NCBI RefSeq assembly: GCF_018130465.1
Contig: NZ_JAFCKJ010000002.1
Coordinates: 901,684-965,683 of the forward strand
Length of the DNA stretch: 64,000 bases
Reading direction: 5' to 3'
Source of the DNA: Bradyrhizobium canariense
GTDB taxonomy: Bacteria; Pseudomonadota; Alphaproteobacteria; Rhizobiales; Xanthobacteraceae
In this document: piece by piece, positions 1 to 8,702 of the stretch
Layout of the letters: each line of letters begins with the position of its first letter
Position numbering within the stretch: position 1 is the first letter of the stretch
Notes under the pieces: model-generated
The model's input: only the letters and a program-made list of their open reading frames with translations
Told to the model about the DNA's origin: nothing
Databases searched by the model: none
Position numbers and translations under genes: made by a program

Positions 1-119
1 TCCTGCACTGACATCCTCGGCCTGACGGGATTGTTTGCCAGCCAGCGGCGCCTTGCCCGCAGGCGGGGCAAAGCTTATCTGAACGCTCGGGAACTCCGGC
101 CTTCACCCCGATCGTTGTC

Positions 120-314
120 ATGGCTCAACCACTGCACCCCGCCCATCCTGTATCGGACAATTCGCCCACTGCTGGCCGGACGCCGTTCGTGCTGCTGTTG
201 GCAGCTGCTGGCGTCGGCGGCCTGGTCGTCCTCGGCGCGCTCGTGCTCTGGTTCCACTACGGCAGCCAGGTGTTCTTCGAAATGGTCAGGACCGGCTTTG
301 CCGCCTGCTTCTGA
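120..314 (+). CDS. Small single-pass membrane protein upstream of SCO
   Basis: A 64-residue protein of unknown function. A polar, proline-rich N-terminus of about 20 residues is followed by one hydrophobic segment (about residues 22-45) and a short aromatic tail ending in Cys-Phe. It sits 24 bases upstream of the SCO gene on the same strand, so the two are probably cotranscribed and the protein may belong to the copper/oxidase assembly context; that is inference from position only. No known domain is visible. Overlapping longer frames on both strands look like codon shadows. The first 119 bases of the window show no supportable gene. Confidence 0.6.
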   Translation: MAQPLHPAHPVSDNSPTAGRTPFVLLLAAAGVGGLVVLGALVLWFHYGSQVFFEMVRTGFAACF

Positions 315-338
315 CCCGCGACAGGAAGTTTTCCGCCC

Positions 339-929
339 ATGAGCTCCGCCGCCCGTCCGCTGGTGATCGCGACCGCCTTCGCCGCAAGCCTCGTCGTTGG
401 GCTCTTGATCGTATTCTGGGCCATGGGCGGGGTCAGCAAGGTGGCGCAGCCGGCCGCGATCGGCGGCCCGTTCCAGCTCACCGACCAGAACGGCAAGGCC
501 GTCACCGACAAGAACCTGAAGGGCAAGCCGACCCTGATCTTCTTCGGCTACACCCATTGCCCCGATGTCTGCCCGACCTCGCTGTTCGAGATCTCGGAAG
601 TGCTCCGCGCGATGGGCAAGGACGCCGACAAGGTCAATGCCGTCTTCATCTCGGTCGATCCCGAGCGCGATACACCTGCGACGATGAAGGAATATCTGTC
701 GAGCTTCGACCCGCACCTCGAAGGCCTCAGCGGCGATCCTGCCGAGACCGCCAAGGTGATCACCTCCTACCGGGTCTACGCCAAAAAGGTCCCGACCAAG
801 GACGGCGACTACACCATGGACCACACCGCGCTGATCTATCTGATGGACCGCGACGGCCGCTTCGTCTCGCCGTTCAACCTGAAGCGCACGCCGGAAGAGG
901 CCGCGGTGGAGTTGAAGCGGTATCTGTAG
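339..929 (+). CDS. SCO1/SenC/PrrC family copper chaperone
   Basis: A 196-residue membrane-anchored thioredoxin-fold protein that delivers copper to, or reduces, the CuA site of cytochrome c oxidase subunit II. An N-terminal signal anchor spans about residues 8-30. The copper-binding CxxxC is in YTHCPDVCPT (Cys74 and Cys78), and the conserved third ligand is His162 in YTMDHTALIYLMD. Length matches the family. The gene follows a small membrane protein and precedes a solute-binding protein gene on the same strand. The aa3 oxidase it most likely serves (coxB at 42.8 kb) is in the same window but about 42 kb away. Confidence 0.93.
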   Translation: MSSAARPLVIATAFAASLVVGLLIVFWAMGGVSKVAQPAAIGGPFQLTDQNGKAVTDKNLKGKPTLIFFGYTHCPDVCPTSLFEISEVLRAMGKDADKVNAVFISVDPERDTPATMKEYLSSFDPHLEGLSGDPAETAKVITSYRVYAKKVPTKDGDYTMDHTALIYLMDRDGRFVSPFNLKRTPEEAAVELKRYL

Positions 930-1020
930 GCTCCGCGATTAACCGCAATCGGCCCTCGCGTTCCCGGGCGGATGGTCTATAAGGCCCTCCGATCCCACGA
1001 AATTCGTTCATTTCCCGCCG

Positions 1021-1956
1021 ATGGCCCCGTCGCGACAGGCAAAATCGTTCAAAACCGTGCGCCGTGTCCTGCTCGGCGTGGCGGCTGGCGTTTGCCTGCT
1101 CGCGGGCCTGCCCGGCGCGCAGGCACAGGTGCCGGCCAAGCAGCCTCCGGCGGCCCCCCAGGCCACCCCGCAGGTCGCGCCCCAGGCAGCCCCGCAGGCC
1201 GTACCCGGCTTCTGGGACCCGCGGCGGCGGCCGGAACGGCCGGACCTGTCGCGCCTGACCGTGATCCGTTTCCTGACCGAGACTGACTATCCACCGTTCA
1301 ACTACACCGGCGCCGACGGCAATCCGGCCGGCTTCAACGTCGACCTCGCCCGCGCGCTGTGCGAGGAGATCAAGGTCACCTGCACCGTGCAGATGCGCCG
1401 CTTTGAGACGCTGGTCGATGCGCTCGCCTCCAACCGGGGCGATGCCATCATTGCCTCGATGGCGGTGAGCCCGCAGCTCCGCGCCCGCGTCGACTTCACC
1501 GACCCCTATTATCGCGTGCCGGCGCGCTTCGCCTCGCGCAAGGACGCGGTGATGCCGGAGATCCGGCCCGAATATCTCGAGGGCAAGAAGGTCGGCGTCA
1601 TCGCCGGCTCCGCGCATGAAGCCTATCTCAAGGCGATGTTCACCGACGCCGAGCTGCACCCCTATCCCAATGACGATGCCATGCGCGGCGCCCTGCGCAA
1701 GGGCGAGGTCGACTTCATCTTCGGCGACGCCATCGCGCTCGCGTTCTGGATCAACGGCACCGATTCCGGCGATTGCTGCGCCTTCTCCGGCGGCCCCTTC
1801 GTCGAGAGCCGTTTCTTCGGCGAAGGCATCGGCATCGCCGTGCGCAAGGGCAACGACGTGCTGCGCCAGGCCCTGAACTGGGCGATGTTCCGTGTCTGGG
1901 AAAAGGGCCGCTACACGGATTTGTGGCTGCGGTATTTCTCGGTGAGCCCGTTTTAG
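1021..1956 (+). CDS. Family 3 extracellular solute-binding protein
   Basis: A 311-residue periplasmic binding protein of the polar amino acid ABC transporter type (SBP family 3). The N-terminus carries basic residues and a hydrophobic signal peptide ending near AQA (about residue 36). Between it and the binding domain is an unusual linker of about 30 residues made of Ala-Pro-Gln repeats (TPQVAPQAAPQAVPG). The SBP domain starts near residue 78 (IRFLTETDYPPFNYTG) and shows the typical GFNVDLARALCEEI segment. No permease or ATPase gene is next to it, so it is an orphan binding protein; its ligand cannot be told from sequence. Confidence 0.85.
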   Translation: MAPSRQAKSFKTVRRVLLGVAAGVCLLAGLPGAQAQVPAKQPPAAPQATPQVAPQAAPQAVPGFWDPRRRPERPDLSRLTVIRFLTETDYPPFNYTGADGNPAGFNVDLARALCEEIKVTCTVQMRRFETLVDALASNRGDAIIASMAVSPQLRARVDFTDPYYRVPARFASRKDAVMPEIRPEYLEGKKVGVIAGSAHEAYLKAMFTDAELHPYPNDDAMRGALRKGEVDFIFGDAIALAFWINGTDSGDCCAFSGGPFVESRFFGEGIGIAVRKGNDVLRQALNWAMFRVWEKGRYTDLWLRYFSVSPF

Positions 1957-1973
1957 CTTCGCTGCCTCCTCGT

Positions 1974-2059
1974 CGTCATTGCGAGGAGCGTAGCGACGAA
2001 GCAATCCAGAGTGCTTCTGCGGAAAGATTCTGGATTGCTTCGCTTCGCTCGCAATGACG
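1974..2059. repeat. Palindromic intergenic repeat, CGTCATTGCGAG type
   Basis: An imperfect inverted repeat between the solute-binding gene and lysK. The left arm begins CGTCATTGCGAGGAGC and continues to GAAGCAATCCAGA; the right arm begins TCTGGATTGCTTCG and ends CTCGCAATGACG. The arms would fold as a long hairpin in RNA or cruciform DNA. This arm sequence is familiar from intergenic regions of Bradyrhizobium genomes. It is not protein coding. Confidence 0.85.
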
Positions 2060-2135
2060 GTCGGTGCGGTTGCCCACCCCGCAAAATTGCATTCTGCCTG
2101 GAAATCGCTATTTTCCGCGGCCCGGAGGCCCCTCA

Positions 2136-3779
2136 ATGTCCGTTATCGATCTTGCCGCGAACCCGAGCGATCTGCGTGCGCTCGCCGAACAATCCAACGC
2201 CTGGCCTTTCGAGCAGGCGAAGGCCATTGTCGCGCGGCTGAAGAAAAGCCCGAAGGACGAGGTGCTGTTCGAGACCGGCTACGGGCCATCAGGCCTGCCG
2301 CATATTGGCACCTTCGGCGAGGTCGCGCGCACTTCGATGGTGCGGCACGCCTTCCATGTGCTGACCGAAAACAAGATCAGGACGCGCCTGCTCGCGTTCT
2401 CCGACGACATGGACGGGTTTCGGAAAGTGCCCGACAACGTCCCCAACAAGGAGATGCTGGCCGCGCATCTCGGCAAGCCGCTGACGCGGGTGCCGGATCC
2501 GTTCTCCAACGAGTACCCGTCGTTCGGGCACCACAACAATGCGCGGCTGCGCGCCTTCCTCGATCATTTCGGCTTCGACTACGAATTCGCGAGCTCGACC
2601 GACTACTATACGTCGGGCCGTTTCGACGCGACGCTGCTCAAGATGCTCGCGGCCTACGACAAGGTGATGGCGATCATCCTGCCGACGCTCGGACCCGACC
2701 GCCGCGCGACCTACTCGCCGTTCCTCCCGATCAGCAAGACGACGGGTGTCGTGCTGCAGGTGCCGATGATCCGCCGCGATGTCGCGGCGGGCACGGTGAC
2801 TTATGTCGATCCGGACACGAACCAGGAGGTCGAGACGCCCGTCACCGGCGGAAATGTAAAATGCCAGTGGAAGGCCGACTGGGCGATGCGCTGGGTCGCG
2901 CTCGGCGTCGATTACGAGATGGCCGGCAAGGACCTGATCGATTCGGTAAAACTCTCCGGCGCGATCGCGAGGGCGCTCGGCGCCACGCCGCCGGAAGGCT
3001 TCAACTACGAGCTCTTCCTCGACGACAAGGGCCAGAAGATCTCGAAGTCGAAGGGCAACGGCCTCACCATCGACGAATGGCTGCGCTATGCCTCGCCGGA
3101 ATCGCTGTCGCTGTTCATGTATCGCGAGCCGAAGGCGGCCAAGCGGCTGTATTTCGACGTCATCCCGCGCAACGTCGACGACTACCAGCAGTTCATCGAC
3201 GGCTTTGCCAAGCAGGACGCCAAGCAGCAGCTCGGCAATCCGGTCTGGCATGTCCACAGCGGCCATCCGCCGAAGTTCGACATGCCCGTCACGTTCCAGC
3301 TCTTGCTGACGCTGGTGTCGTCGTCGAATGCGGAGAATGCCGAGACGCTATGGGGTTTCATCGGCCGCTATCGGCCCGGCGTGAGCCCGCAGACGCATCC
3401 CAAGCTCGATGCGATGGTCGGCTATGCCATCAACTACTACCGCGACTTCGTCGCGCCGACGAAGACGTTCCGCGAACCGACCGAGACCGAGCGCGCGGCG
3501 CTACAGGATCTGCGTGACGCGCTATCGCAGCTTCCGCAGGACGCATCGGCCGAGGACATCCAGAACGTCGTCTACGAGATCGGCCGCCGCGAGCCGTTCC
3601 TCGACCAGGTCAAGAAGGGCAAGGACGGCCGTCCCGGCGTGACACTCGACTGGTTCAACATGCTCTACCAGGTGCTGCTCGGCCAGGAAAAGGGTCCGCG
3701 CTTCGGCTCCTTCGTCGCGGTGTATGGCGTGCAGAACGCGGTGAACATGATCGACGGCGCGCTGGCGCGGAGTGCGTAG
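2136..3779 (+). CDS. lysK: Lysine--tRNA ligase, class I
   Basis: A 547-residue class I lysyl-tRNA synthetase charging tRNA-Lys. The class I signature replacing HIGH is PHIG (residues 55-58, in [16 protein letters not shown]), and the KMSKS equivalent is KISKS (near residue 301, in [12 protein letters not shown]). The class I form is typical of alphaproteobacteria and archaea rather than of most bacteria. The frame is open from 2064, but the ATG at 2136 is preceded by CGGAGG at suitable spacing and matches the family N-terminus. No other aminoacyl-tRNA synthetase gene is nearby. It is flanked on both sides by palindromic repeats. Confidence 0.96.
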   Translation: MSVIDLAANPSDLRALAEQSNAWPFEQAKAIVARLKKSPKDEVLFETGYGPSGLPHIGTFGEVARTSMVRHAFHVLTENKIRTRLLAFSDDMDGFRKVPDNVPNKEMLAAHLGKPLTRVPDPFSNEYPSFGHHNNARLRAFLDHFGFDYEFASSTDYYTSGRFDATLLKMLAAYDKVMAIILPTLGPDRRATYSPFLPISKTTGVVLQVPMIRRDVAAGTVTYVDPDTNQEVETPVTGGNVKCQWKADWAMRWVALGVDYEMAGKDLIDSVKLSGAIARALGATPPEGFNYELFLDDKGQKISKSKGNGLTIDEWLRYASPESLSLFMYREPKAAKRLYFDVIPRNVDDYQQFIDGFAKQDAKQQLGNPVWHVHSGHPPKFDMPVTFQLLLTLVSSSNAENAETLWGFIGRYRPGVSPQTHPKLDAMVGYAINYYRDFVAPTKTFREPTETERAALQDLRDALSQLPQDASAEDIQNVVYEIGRREPFLDQVKKGKDGRPGVTLDWFNMLYQVLLGQEKGPRFGSFVAVYGVQNAVNMIDGALARSA

Positions 3780-3810
3780 CGGTGTTGTAGGAACGGGATG
3801 TTTCTACAAC

Positions 3811-3943
3811 GTCGTCCCGGCGAAGGCCGGGACCCATACCGCGTGATCTATCGGGTAGCGACGGTCGTCGTACCGAAGCGCAATTTCGATCCTCCGCCCA
3901 ACTTCTCCCTGTGGCTATGGGTCCCGGCCTTCGCCGGGACGAC
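3811..3943. repeat. Palindromic repeat, GTCGTCCCGGCGAAGGCCGGGAC type
   Basis: An inverted repeat downstream of lysK and between convergent genes. The left arm is GTCGTCCCGGCGAAGGC continuing to CGGGACCCATA; the right arm is TATGGGTCCCGGCC continuing to TTCGCCGGGACGAC. Each arm is itself a small hairpin (CCCGGCGAAGGCCGGG). It resembles the repeats at 21475-21598 and 60493-60633, which have CCTGG in place of CCCGG. Confidence 0.85.
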
Positions 3944-3976
3944 AATTTTGGTTGGGTGCTGACCTTCAGCCCCCGC

Positions 3977-4732
3977 TCAGATCGACCGCAGCACGTAGCG
4001 CCGGTTGTCCTTCTGCACCGGGCGCGCGTTCATCGGATAGAGCTTTGCGAAGGCGGCAACATCGGTGGCCGACACCTGGATCGGGTCGGTCAGCAGCAGC
4101 CATTCGACGACCTCGGAACAGGGCGGCGTCGTCAGCGAGCCGGGATAGCGGAAATAGCTGAGCCTCGTGGGCAACATGGCGTGGGGATCGATGGTCGTAT
4201 CCGCCTTCACGGCGGGACCTTCCGCGGCCGGCATGGTCTTGACGATCTTGCCGAAGGCCGGGTTCGGCCTGCCCTCGGCCATCAGCACGCCGACCACGGC
4301 GAGCCCGCCGGCATCGTTGCGGTGGACGAAATGCGCCTCCATCGGAAAATTCTTGCCGCCGATCATGTGCTCGCTCGGCCGGTGGAAATGCACCTGGAGC
4401 AGCTTGTATTTGACGTCGCCGAGCGTGAGCGTGCTGCCCTCGGTGAAGTTGAGCTGGATCGTGTGCCCGTTGTTGACGATGGTGTCGGCGCTCTTGCCCC
4501 AGTTCAGCTTCAGCGCGGGCAATTGCGATTTGACCGTCGCCTCGATGTCGATCGGCGATTGTTGCAGGCCGACCGCGCAGGCCTTGTTGGCCGCGTCGAG
4601 ATCGCCCCATTTGGCCGGCGCGCCGATGCCCTCATAACTCCAATGCGCACCTTCGGCGGCGTAGGCCGGCTTGCAGAGCGGACAAAGCGCAAGACCCGCC
4701 AGGGCCTTCAATGCGTGACGTCGATTCATCAT
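3977..4732 (-). CDS. Alpha-class carbonic anhydrase, exported
   Basis: A 251-residue carbonic anhydrase interconverting CO2 and bicarbonate, probably in the periplasm. The N-terminus (NRRHALKALAGLALCPLC) looks like a Tat or lipoprotein-type export signal ending near AYA. The alpha-class fold is clear: QSPIDI near residue 58, then the three zinc ligands His115 and His117 (VHFHRPSEH) and His134 (MEAHFVH). A cysteine near residue 52 and one in TTPPCSE could form the usual disulfide. Length is typical for bacterial members. It stands alone on the minus strand between a repeat and an XRE regulator, so no regulation can be read from context. Confidence 0.93.
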   Translation of the reverse strand: MMNRRHALKALAGLALCPLCKPAYAAEGAHWSYEGIGAPAKWGDLDAANKACAVGLQQSPIDIEATVKSQLPALKLNWGKSADTIVNNGHTIQLNFTEGSTLTLGDVKYKLLQVHFHRPSEHMIGGKNFPMEAHFVHRNDAGGLAVVGVLMAEGRPNPAFGKIVKTMPAAEGPAVKADTTIDPHAMLPTRLSYFRYPGSLTTPPCSEVVEWLLLTDPIQVSATDVAAFAKLYPMNARPVQKDNRRYVLRSI

Positions 4733-4867
4733 ATTCCCTCAAGATGAATTTGATCGGCAATTGGTGGCCGCAACCTATGCGAGAGAGATGCTGAGTCGCA
4801 AGGCTGCCCGCGGCGAATGCGGCGCGGCTGACGTCATCGCCCGGTCACGACGCCAGGCGAGACGCGA

Positions 4868-5494
4868 TCACTGGCTTGCCCACACGATCCGCGCGATCCA
4901 GCCGACGTCGCTCGCCGCCATCGTGCGCTCGGCCTGTGAGGCATCGAGCGGCTGCAAAGCGAGAGCCTTTGCCGTGCGGCGCTTCAGCGTCGCCACCGTC
5001 ACCGCGCCCGCCTTGGTCTTCATCACCACGCGATCCCCTTTGCGGATCGGCGCGCCGGGCGAGACCAGGATGATGTCGCCGTCGCGATAGGCGGGCGCAA
5101 GCGCGTCGCCGGAAATCTGCAGCGCGAAGCTGTGGTTGCCCTCGGCGGCGGGAAGGGCAAACTCGGTCCAGCCCTTGCCGATGGGAAAGCCGGACTCGTC
5201 GAAGGCGCCGCTCACGCCCGCCAGCGCGAAGCCGAGCAGCGGCACCGAGCGGCCGTCGCCTGCCTCGTCGCCGACCAGCCTGGCAAAGATATCGATCGAC
5301 GAATCTGCCGCCGCCAGCGCTTTCGCGATCGATTCGGTCGAGGGCCAGCGCTCGCGGCCGTCGGAGGTGACGCGCTTGGACTTGTTGAAGGTGGTGGGAT
5401 CGAGCCCGGCGCGCTTGGCGAGGCCCGACGGCGACAAGCCGGCGCGCGCCGCCAGCCGATCCAGTGCGACCCAGATCTGGTCGTGTGTCAGCAT
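4868..5494 (-). CDS. HTH regulator with S24/LexA-like C-terminal domain lacking the catalytic serine
   Basis: About 208 residues from the chosen ATG. The N-terminal helix-turn-helix region (LAARAGLSPSGLAKRAGLDPTTFNKSKR, given here in outline) is of the XRE type, followed by a C-terminal S24 peptidase fold. In LexA-like proteins the nucleophile lies in GDSM; here the segment reads ISGDALAPAYRDGD, so the serine is replaced by alanine, while a lysine is kept in TLKRR. Autocleavage is therefore unlikely and the domain may only dimerise. The frame is open to 5653; I chose ATG 5494 (MLTHDQIW) over ATG 5521, neither having a good ribosome binding site. Target genes are unknown. Confidence 0.85.
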   Translation of the reverse strand: MLTHDQIWVALDRLAARAGLSPSGLAKRAGLDPTTFNKSKRVTSDGRERWPSTESIAKALAAADSSIDIFARLVGDEAGDGRSVPLLGFALAGVSGAFDESGFPIGKGWTEFALPAAEGNHSFALQISGDALAPAYRDGDIILVSPGAPIRKGDRVVMKTKAGAVTVATLKRRTAKALALQPLDASQAERTMAASDVGWIARIVWASQ

Positions 5495-5603
5495 CCTCTG
5501 CGCTTTGGCCTGCCTGACCATGGGAAGGTCCAGCCCGTCGCAACTCAGGAAAACTATCCTCAAATCAACCGGTTTTCCATTTTTCGCGCAAGGGGGAGGC
5601 GGG

Positions 5604-5704
5604 CGCGTTTTCAAGCGTAGTGGATACCGGTTCGCATCAGGAAAACGCGTCAAAACAGGAATTTGGAGCCCGTTCCGATTTCATCGGAGCGGAAATGGCT
5701 CTAA
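5604..5704. repeat. Palindromic repeat, GGATACCGGTTCGC type
   Basis: An intergenic repeat between the S24-type regulator and DUF952. It contains GCGTTTTCAAGCG, AGTGGATACCGGTTCGC and GAAAACGCGT, then an inner hairpin CGTTCCGATTTCATCGGAGCGG. The same core occurs in reverse orientation at 49887-49982 (GCGAACCGGTATCCACTTCG), which shows it is a dispersed element. Confidence 0.8.
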
Positions 5705-5811
5705 GCCTTGAGTTCGGAGGGGGCGGCCATTACGGTCGCGCCCGGGTTTCAGGGACCCGCACGAGACGAAAACCCCAAAAGACTCAACGAGCAAACAGGG
5801 CTGCGCAAGCG

Positions 5812-6156
5812 GTGGTCAAGATCTACAAAATCTGTCCGGCCTCGGCCTGGCGCGAGGCGGAACGGCAGGGTGTCTACCGCGGCAGCGCGGACGATTCGCG
5901 CGACGGATTCATCCATTTCTCGACCGCCGCCCAGGTTCCCGAGACCCTGCGCAAGCATTATTTCGGGCAGCGCGCGCTGTTCCTGGTCGAGGTCGACGAC
6001 AATGCGCTCGGCAGCGAATTGCGCTGGGAGCGTTCGCGCAATGAGGAGCTGTTTCCGCATCTCTATGGCGAGCTCGATCTCGGTGCGGTGCTCTCGGTGA
6101 TGAACCTCAACACGCGCTCCGACGGCGGCCACGATGTTCCGGAGCTTGCCCCGTGA
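5812..6156 (+). CDS. DUF952 domain protein
   Basis: A protein of about 114 residues, the usual length of DUF952 proteins, whose biochemical role is not established. Characteristic segments are IYKICPASAWREAE at the start, DGFIHFSTAAQVPET near the middle and LFPHLYGELDL near the end. The frame is open from 5620 but the upstream part reads through a repeat, so I chose the GTG at 5812 just before the conserved IYKI. Its stop overlaps the pyrD start by four bases (GTGA), implying translational coupling with pyrimidine synthesis; whether that is functional is inference. Confidence 0.85.
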   Translation: MVKIYKICPASAWREAERQGVYRGSADDSRDGFIHFSTAAQVPETLRKHYFGQRALFLVEVDDNALGSELRWERSRNEELFPHLYGELDLGAVLSVMNLNTRSDGGHDVPELAP

Positions 6157-7250
6157 TCCGCGCTTTCGACGCTCTCTCGCTGCCGGTGTTGCGCTGGCTC
6201 GATCCGGAGGATGCGCATCGCCTCGCGATCCAGGGCCTGCGCTTTCTGCCGCCCGGCAAGCCGCATGCTGATGATCCCAAGCTCGCGGTACGTGCCTTCG
6301 GGCTCAACTTCCCCAATCCGATCGGCATGGCCGCGGGCTTCGACAAGAGCGCCGAAGTGCCGGATGCGCTGCTGCGGCTCGGCTTCGGCTTCGTCGAGAT
6401 CGGCTCGGTGACACCGAAGCCGCAAAGCGGCAATCCGCGGCCGCGGCTGTTTCGTCTGGAGCGCGACGAGGCCGTGATCAACCGCATGGGCTTCAACAAT
6501 GACGGCGCGGAGATCGCGTTGCGCCGGCTCGCGGCGCGCGCGCAGCACGGCGGCATCGTCGGCGTCAATGTCGGCGCCAACAAGGATTCGCCTGATCGCG
6601 TCAATGATTACGTCAGGCTGATCGAGACCTTTGCGCCGGTGGCGAGCTATTTCACCGTCAATGTCTCCTCGCCGAACACGCCGGGCCTGCGCAATTTGCA
6701 GGAAGGCGCGCTGCTCGACGATCTCCTCGCCAGGGTGATCGACGCGCGCGAGCGGGTGCGCCAGAAGGCCGGCGACACGCCGGTGCTGCTCAAGATCGCG
6801 CCGGATCTAAGCCTCGCCCAGCTCGACGACGTCGTGCAGGTCGCGCGCTCGCGCCGGGTTGACGGCATGATCGTGTCGAACACCACGATCGCGCGGCCGA
6901 GCACGCTGCGCGAGGAGATGCGCGCGAAGGAGCAGGGCGGCCTGTCCGGCCGGCCGCTGTTCCGGCTGTCGACGCGGATGGTCGCCGAGACCTATGTGCG
7001 CGTCGAAGGCGCATTCCCCCTGATCGGCGTCGGCGGCGTGGACTCGGGCGGCGCCGCGCTGACGAAAATCCGCGCCGGTGCGAGCCTGATCCAGCTCTAT
7101 TCCTCGCTGGTCTACAAGGGCCTCGGCCTCGTCGACGAGATCAAGCGCGACCTCGCCTCGACGCTATTGCGCACCGGGAGGGATTCTCTCTCCGAGATCG
7201 TCGGCACCGACGCCGCCACGCTGACGGCGGAAGACTGGCCGGGGATGTGA
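6153..7250 (+). CDS. pyrD: Dihydroorotate dehydrogenase (quinone), class 2
   Basis: A 365-residue FMN enzyme that oxidises dihydroorotate to orotate with quinone as acceptor, attached to the inner face of the membrane. The class 2 N-terminal extension (about residues 1-40) ends at the segment AVRAFGLNFPNPIGMAAGFDKS. The catalytic serine region NVSSPNTPGLRNLQ and the phosphate-binding IGVGGVDSG and GASLIQLYSSLVYKG are present. Start is GTG, overlapping the end of the DUF952 gene. Length matches the family. A repeat begins six bases after the stop. Confidence 0.96.
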   Translation: MIRAFDALSLPVLRWLDPEDAHRLAIQGLRFLPPGKPHADDPKLAVRAFGLNFPNPIGMAAGFDKSAEVPDALLRLGFGFVEIGSVTPKPQSGNPRPRLFRLERDEAVINRMGFNNDGAEIALRRLAARAQHGGIVGVNVGANKDSPDRVNDYVRLIETFAPVASYFTVNVSSPNTPGLRNLQEGALLDDLLARVIDARERVRQKAGDTPVLLKIAPDLSLAQLDDVVQVARSRRVDGMIVSNTTIARPSTLREEMRAKEQGGLSGRPLFRLSTRMVAETYVRVEGAFPLIGVGGVDSGGAALTKIRAGASLIQLYSSLVYKGLGLVDEIKRDLASTLLRTGRDSLSEIVGTDAATLTAEDWPGM

Positions 7251-7255
7251 GGCGG

Positions 7256-7375
7256 TCTCGTGCCCCGGATGCAGCGCAGCGCGTAGCGGTGCGCTGCTGA
7301 TCCGGGGCCCATGCCTGCTGGGTCCCGGCTCTGCGCAGCAGCGTTTCACGCTGCAGCGCGTCCGGGACACGAGAG
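7256..7375. repeat. Palindromic repeat, TCTCGTGCCCCGGA type, copy 1
   Basis: An inverted repeat filling the gap between convergent pyrD and MATE genes. Arms are TCTCGTGCCCCGGATGCAGC at the left and GCGCGTCCGGGACACGAGAG at the right. A second copy is at 56737-56878. The right edge directly abuts the stop codon of the MATE gene. It may act as a bidirectional terminator. Confidence 0.85.
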
Positions 7376-8701
7376 CTACGATTTCGGAAACGTCTTCCTG
7401 TACTGCGCCGGATAGCGCGCGGCCTGCAGGCCGCCGCGCGAGACGTAGGAGGCAATCAGCGCGCTCCACAGTCCGGCATTGCCGAACGATTGCAGCGCCC
7501 ACCATGTGGCGAGGAAGATCGCGAGCGAGGCCAGCATCAGATTGCGCATCTCGCGCGCCCAGGTCGCGCCGATATAGATGCCGTCGAAGCCGAAGGCGAA
7601 CACGCCCGGAATGGGCGCAAGCACGACGAACGGCAGGAATTCCCGCGCGCCGCGACGGACGGCTTCGCTCGCCGTCATGAAATCAATCAGGGTCGGCCCA
7701 AACAGGGCGAACAACGCGGACACGACCAGCGCGAAGCCGAGCCCCCATAGCAGCACCAGCCGGGTCGAATCCGCAAATCCCTTGGCGTCGCGTGCGCCAA
7801 GCGTGCGGCCGCAAAGCTGCTGGGCTGCGTTCGCAAGACCATCGAGGAAGAAGGCGCTGACCAGCAGAAAGTTGTTGAGCACCGAATTGGCGGCCAGCGT
7901 GACGTCGCCGGACCGCGCGCCCTTGGCGGTGAAGAACAGGAACACGGCGATCAGCGCCGCGGTGCGGATCAGGATATCGGAATTCACCGCCAGCAGCCGC
8001 ATCAGCTTGGCCCGGTCGAACAGGGCTGCGTATGGCACCGCGAACCCACCGGCCGCATAGCGGCGGCAGACGATCACGCCGAGTCCGAACCCGGCCGCTT
8101 CAGACAGCACCGCTGCGATCGCAGCACCCGCGATGCCGGTATCGTAGACCAGCACCAGCAAAATCGTCGCCGCCGCGTTGACGAGATTGATGACGACCTG
8201 GAGCGCGAGCGCGGGATTGGCGCGGGCCTGGCCGACCAGCCAGCCGAGGATGACATAATTGGCGAGCGCCAGCGGCGCCGACCAGATCCGGATCACGAAG
8301 TAGGTTTTTGCCGCGCGCGTGACGCCTTCGCTGCCGCCCATCAGGTCGAACAGCACGGCGGCCAGCGGCAGTTGCAGCACGATCAGCGCTATGCCGATCA
8401 GACCGGCGACGATGAAGCCGCGCACCAGGATCGCGGTCAGCTCGCGCGTCTCGCCGGCGCCGAGCGCCTGCGCCGTGAAGGCGAGCGTGCTCATGCGCAG
8501 GAAGCCGAACAGCCAGAACAGGCAATCGAAGATGACGGACGCTATGGCGACGCCGCCGAGCAGCGCGGCGTCGTCCAGCCGTCCGATCGCGGTGGTCGAG
8601 ACCACGCCGATCAGCGGCGTGGTGAGGTTCGCGACCATCGCGGGGCCTGCGATGGCGAAGACCTGACGGGAGCCGATCTTTAAGTGAACGGGTGCGTGCA
8701 T
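7376..8701 (-). CDS. MATE family efflux transporter
   Basis: A 441-residue inner membrane protein with about 12 hydrophobic segments, typical of multidrug and toxin extrusion transporters that exchange Na+ or H+ for drugs or metabolites. The first segment (FAIAGPAMVANLTTPLIGVV) carries the conserved N-terminal MATE pattern, and the two halves are related in layout. The start ATG lies one base after the stop of the upstream MBL gene, so the two are cotranscribed and probably translationally coupled. Substrate cannot be deduced. The stop codon lies at the edge of a palindromic repeat. Confidence 0.92.
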   Translation of the reverse strand: MHAPVHLKIGSRQVFAIAGPAMVANLTTPLIGVVSTTAIGRLDDAALLGGVAIASVIFDCLFWLFGFLRMSTLAFTAQALGAGETRELTAILVRGFIVAGLIGIALIVLQLPLAAVLFDLMGGSEGVTRAAKTYFVIRIWSAPLALANYVILGWLVGQARANPALALQVVINLVNAAATILLVLVYDTGIAGAAIAAVLSEAAGFGLGVIVCRRYAAGGFAVPYAALFDRAKLMRLLAVNSDILIRTAALIAVFLFFTAKGARSGDVTLAANSVLNNFLLVSAFFLDGLANAAQQLCGRTLGARDAKGFADSTRLVLLWGLGFALVVSALFALFGPTLIDFMTASEAVRRGAREFLPFVVLAPIPGVFAFGFDGIYIGATWAREMRNLMLASLAIFLATWWALQSFGNAGLWSALIASYVSRGGLQAARYPAQYRKTFPKS

Positions 8702-8702
8702 G

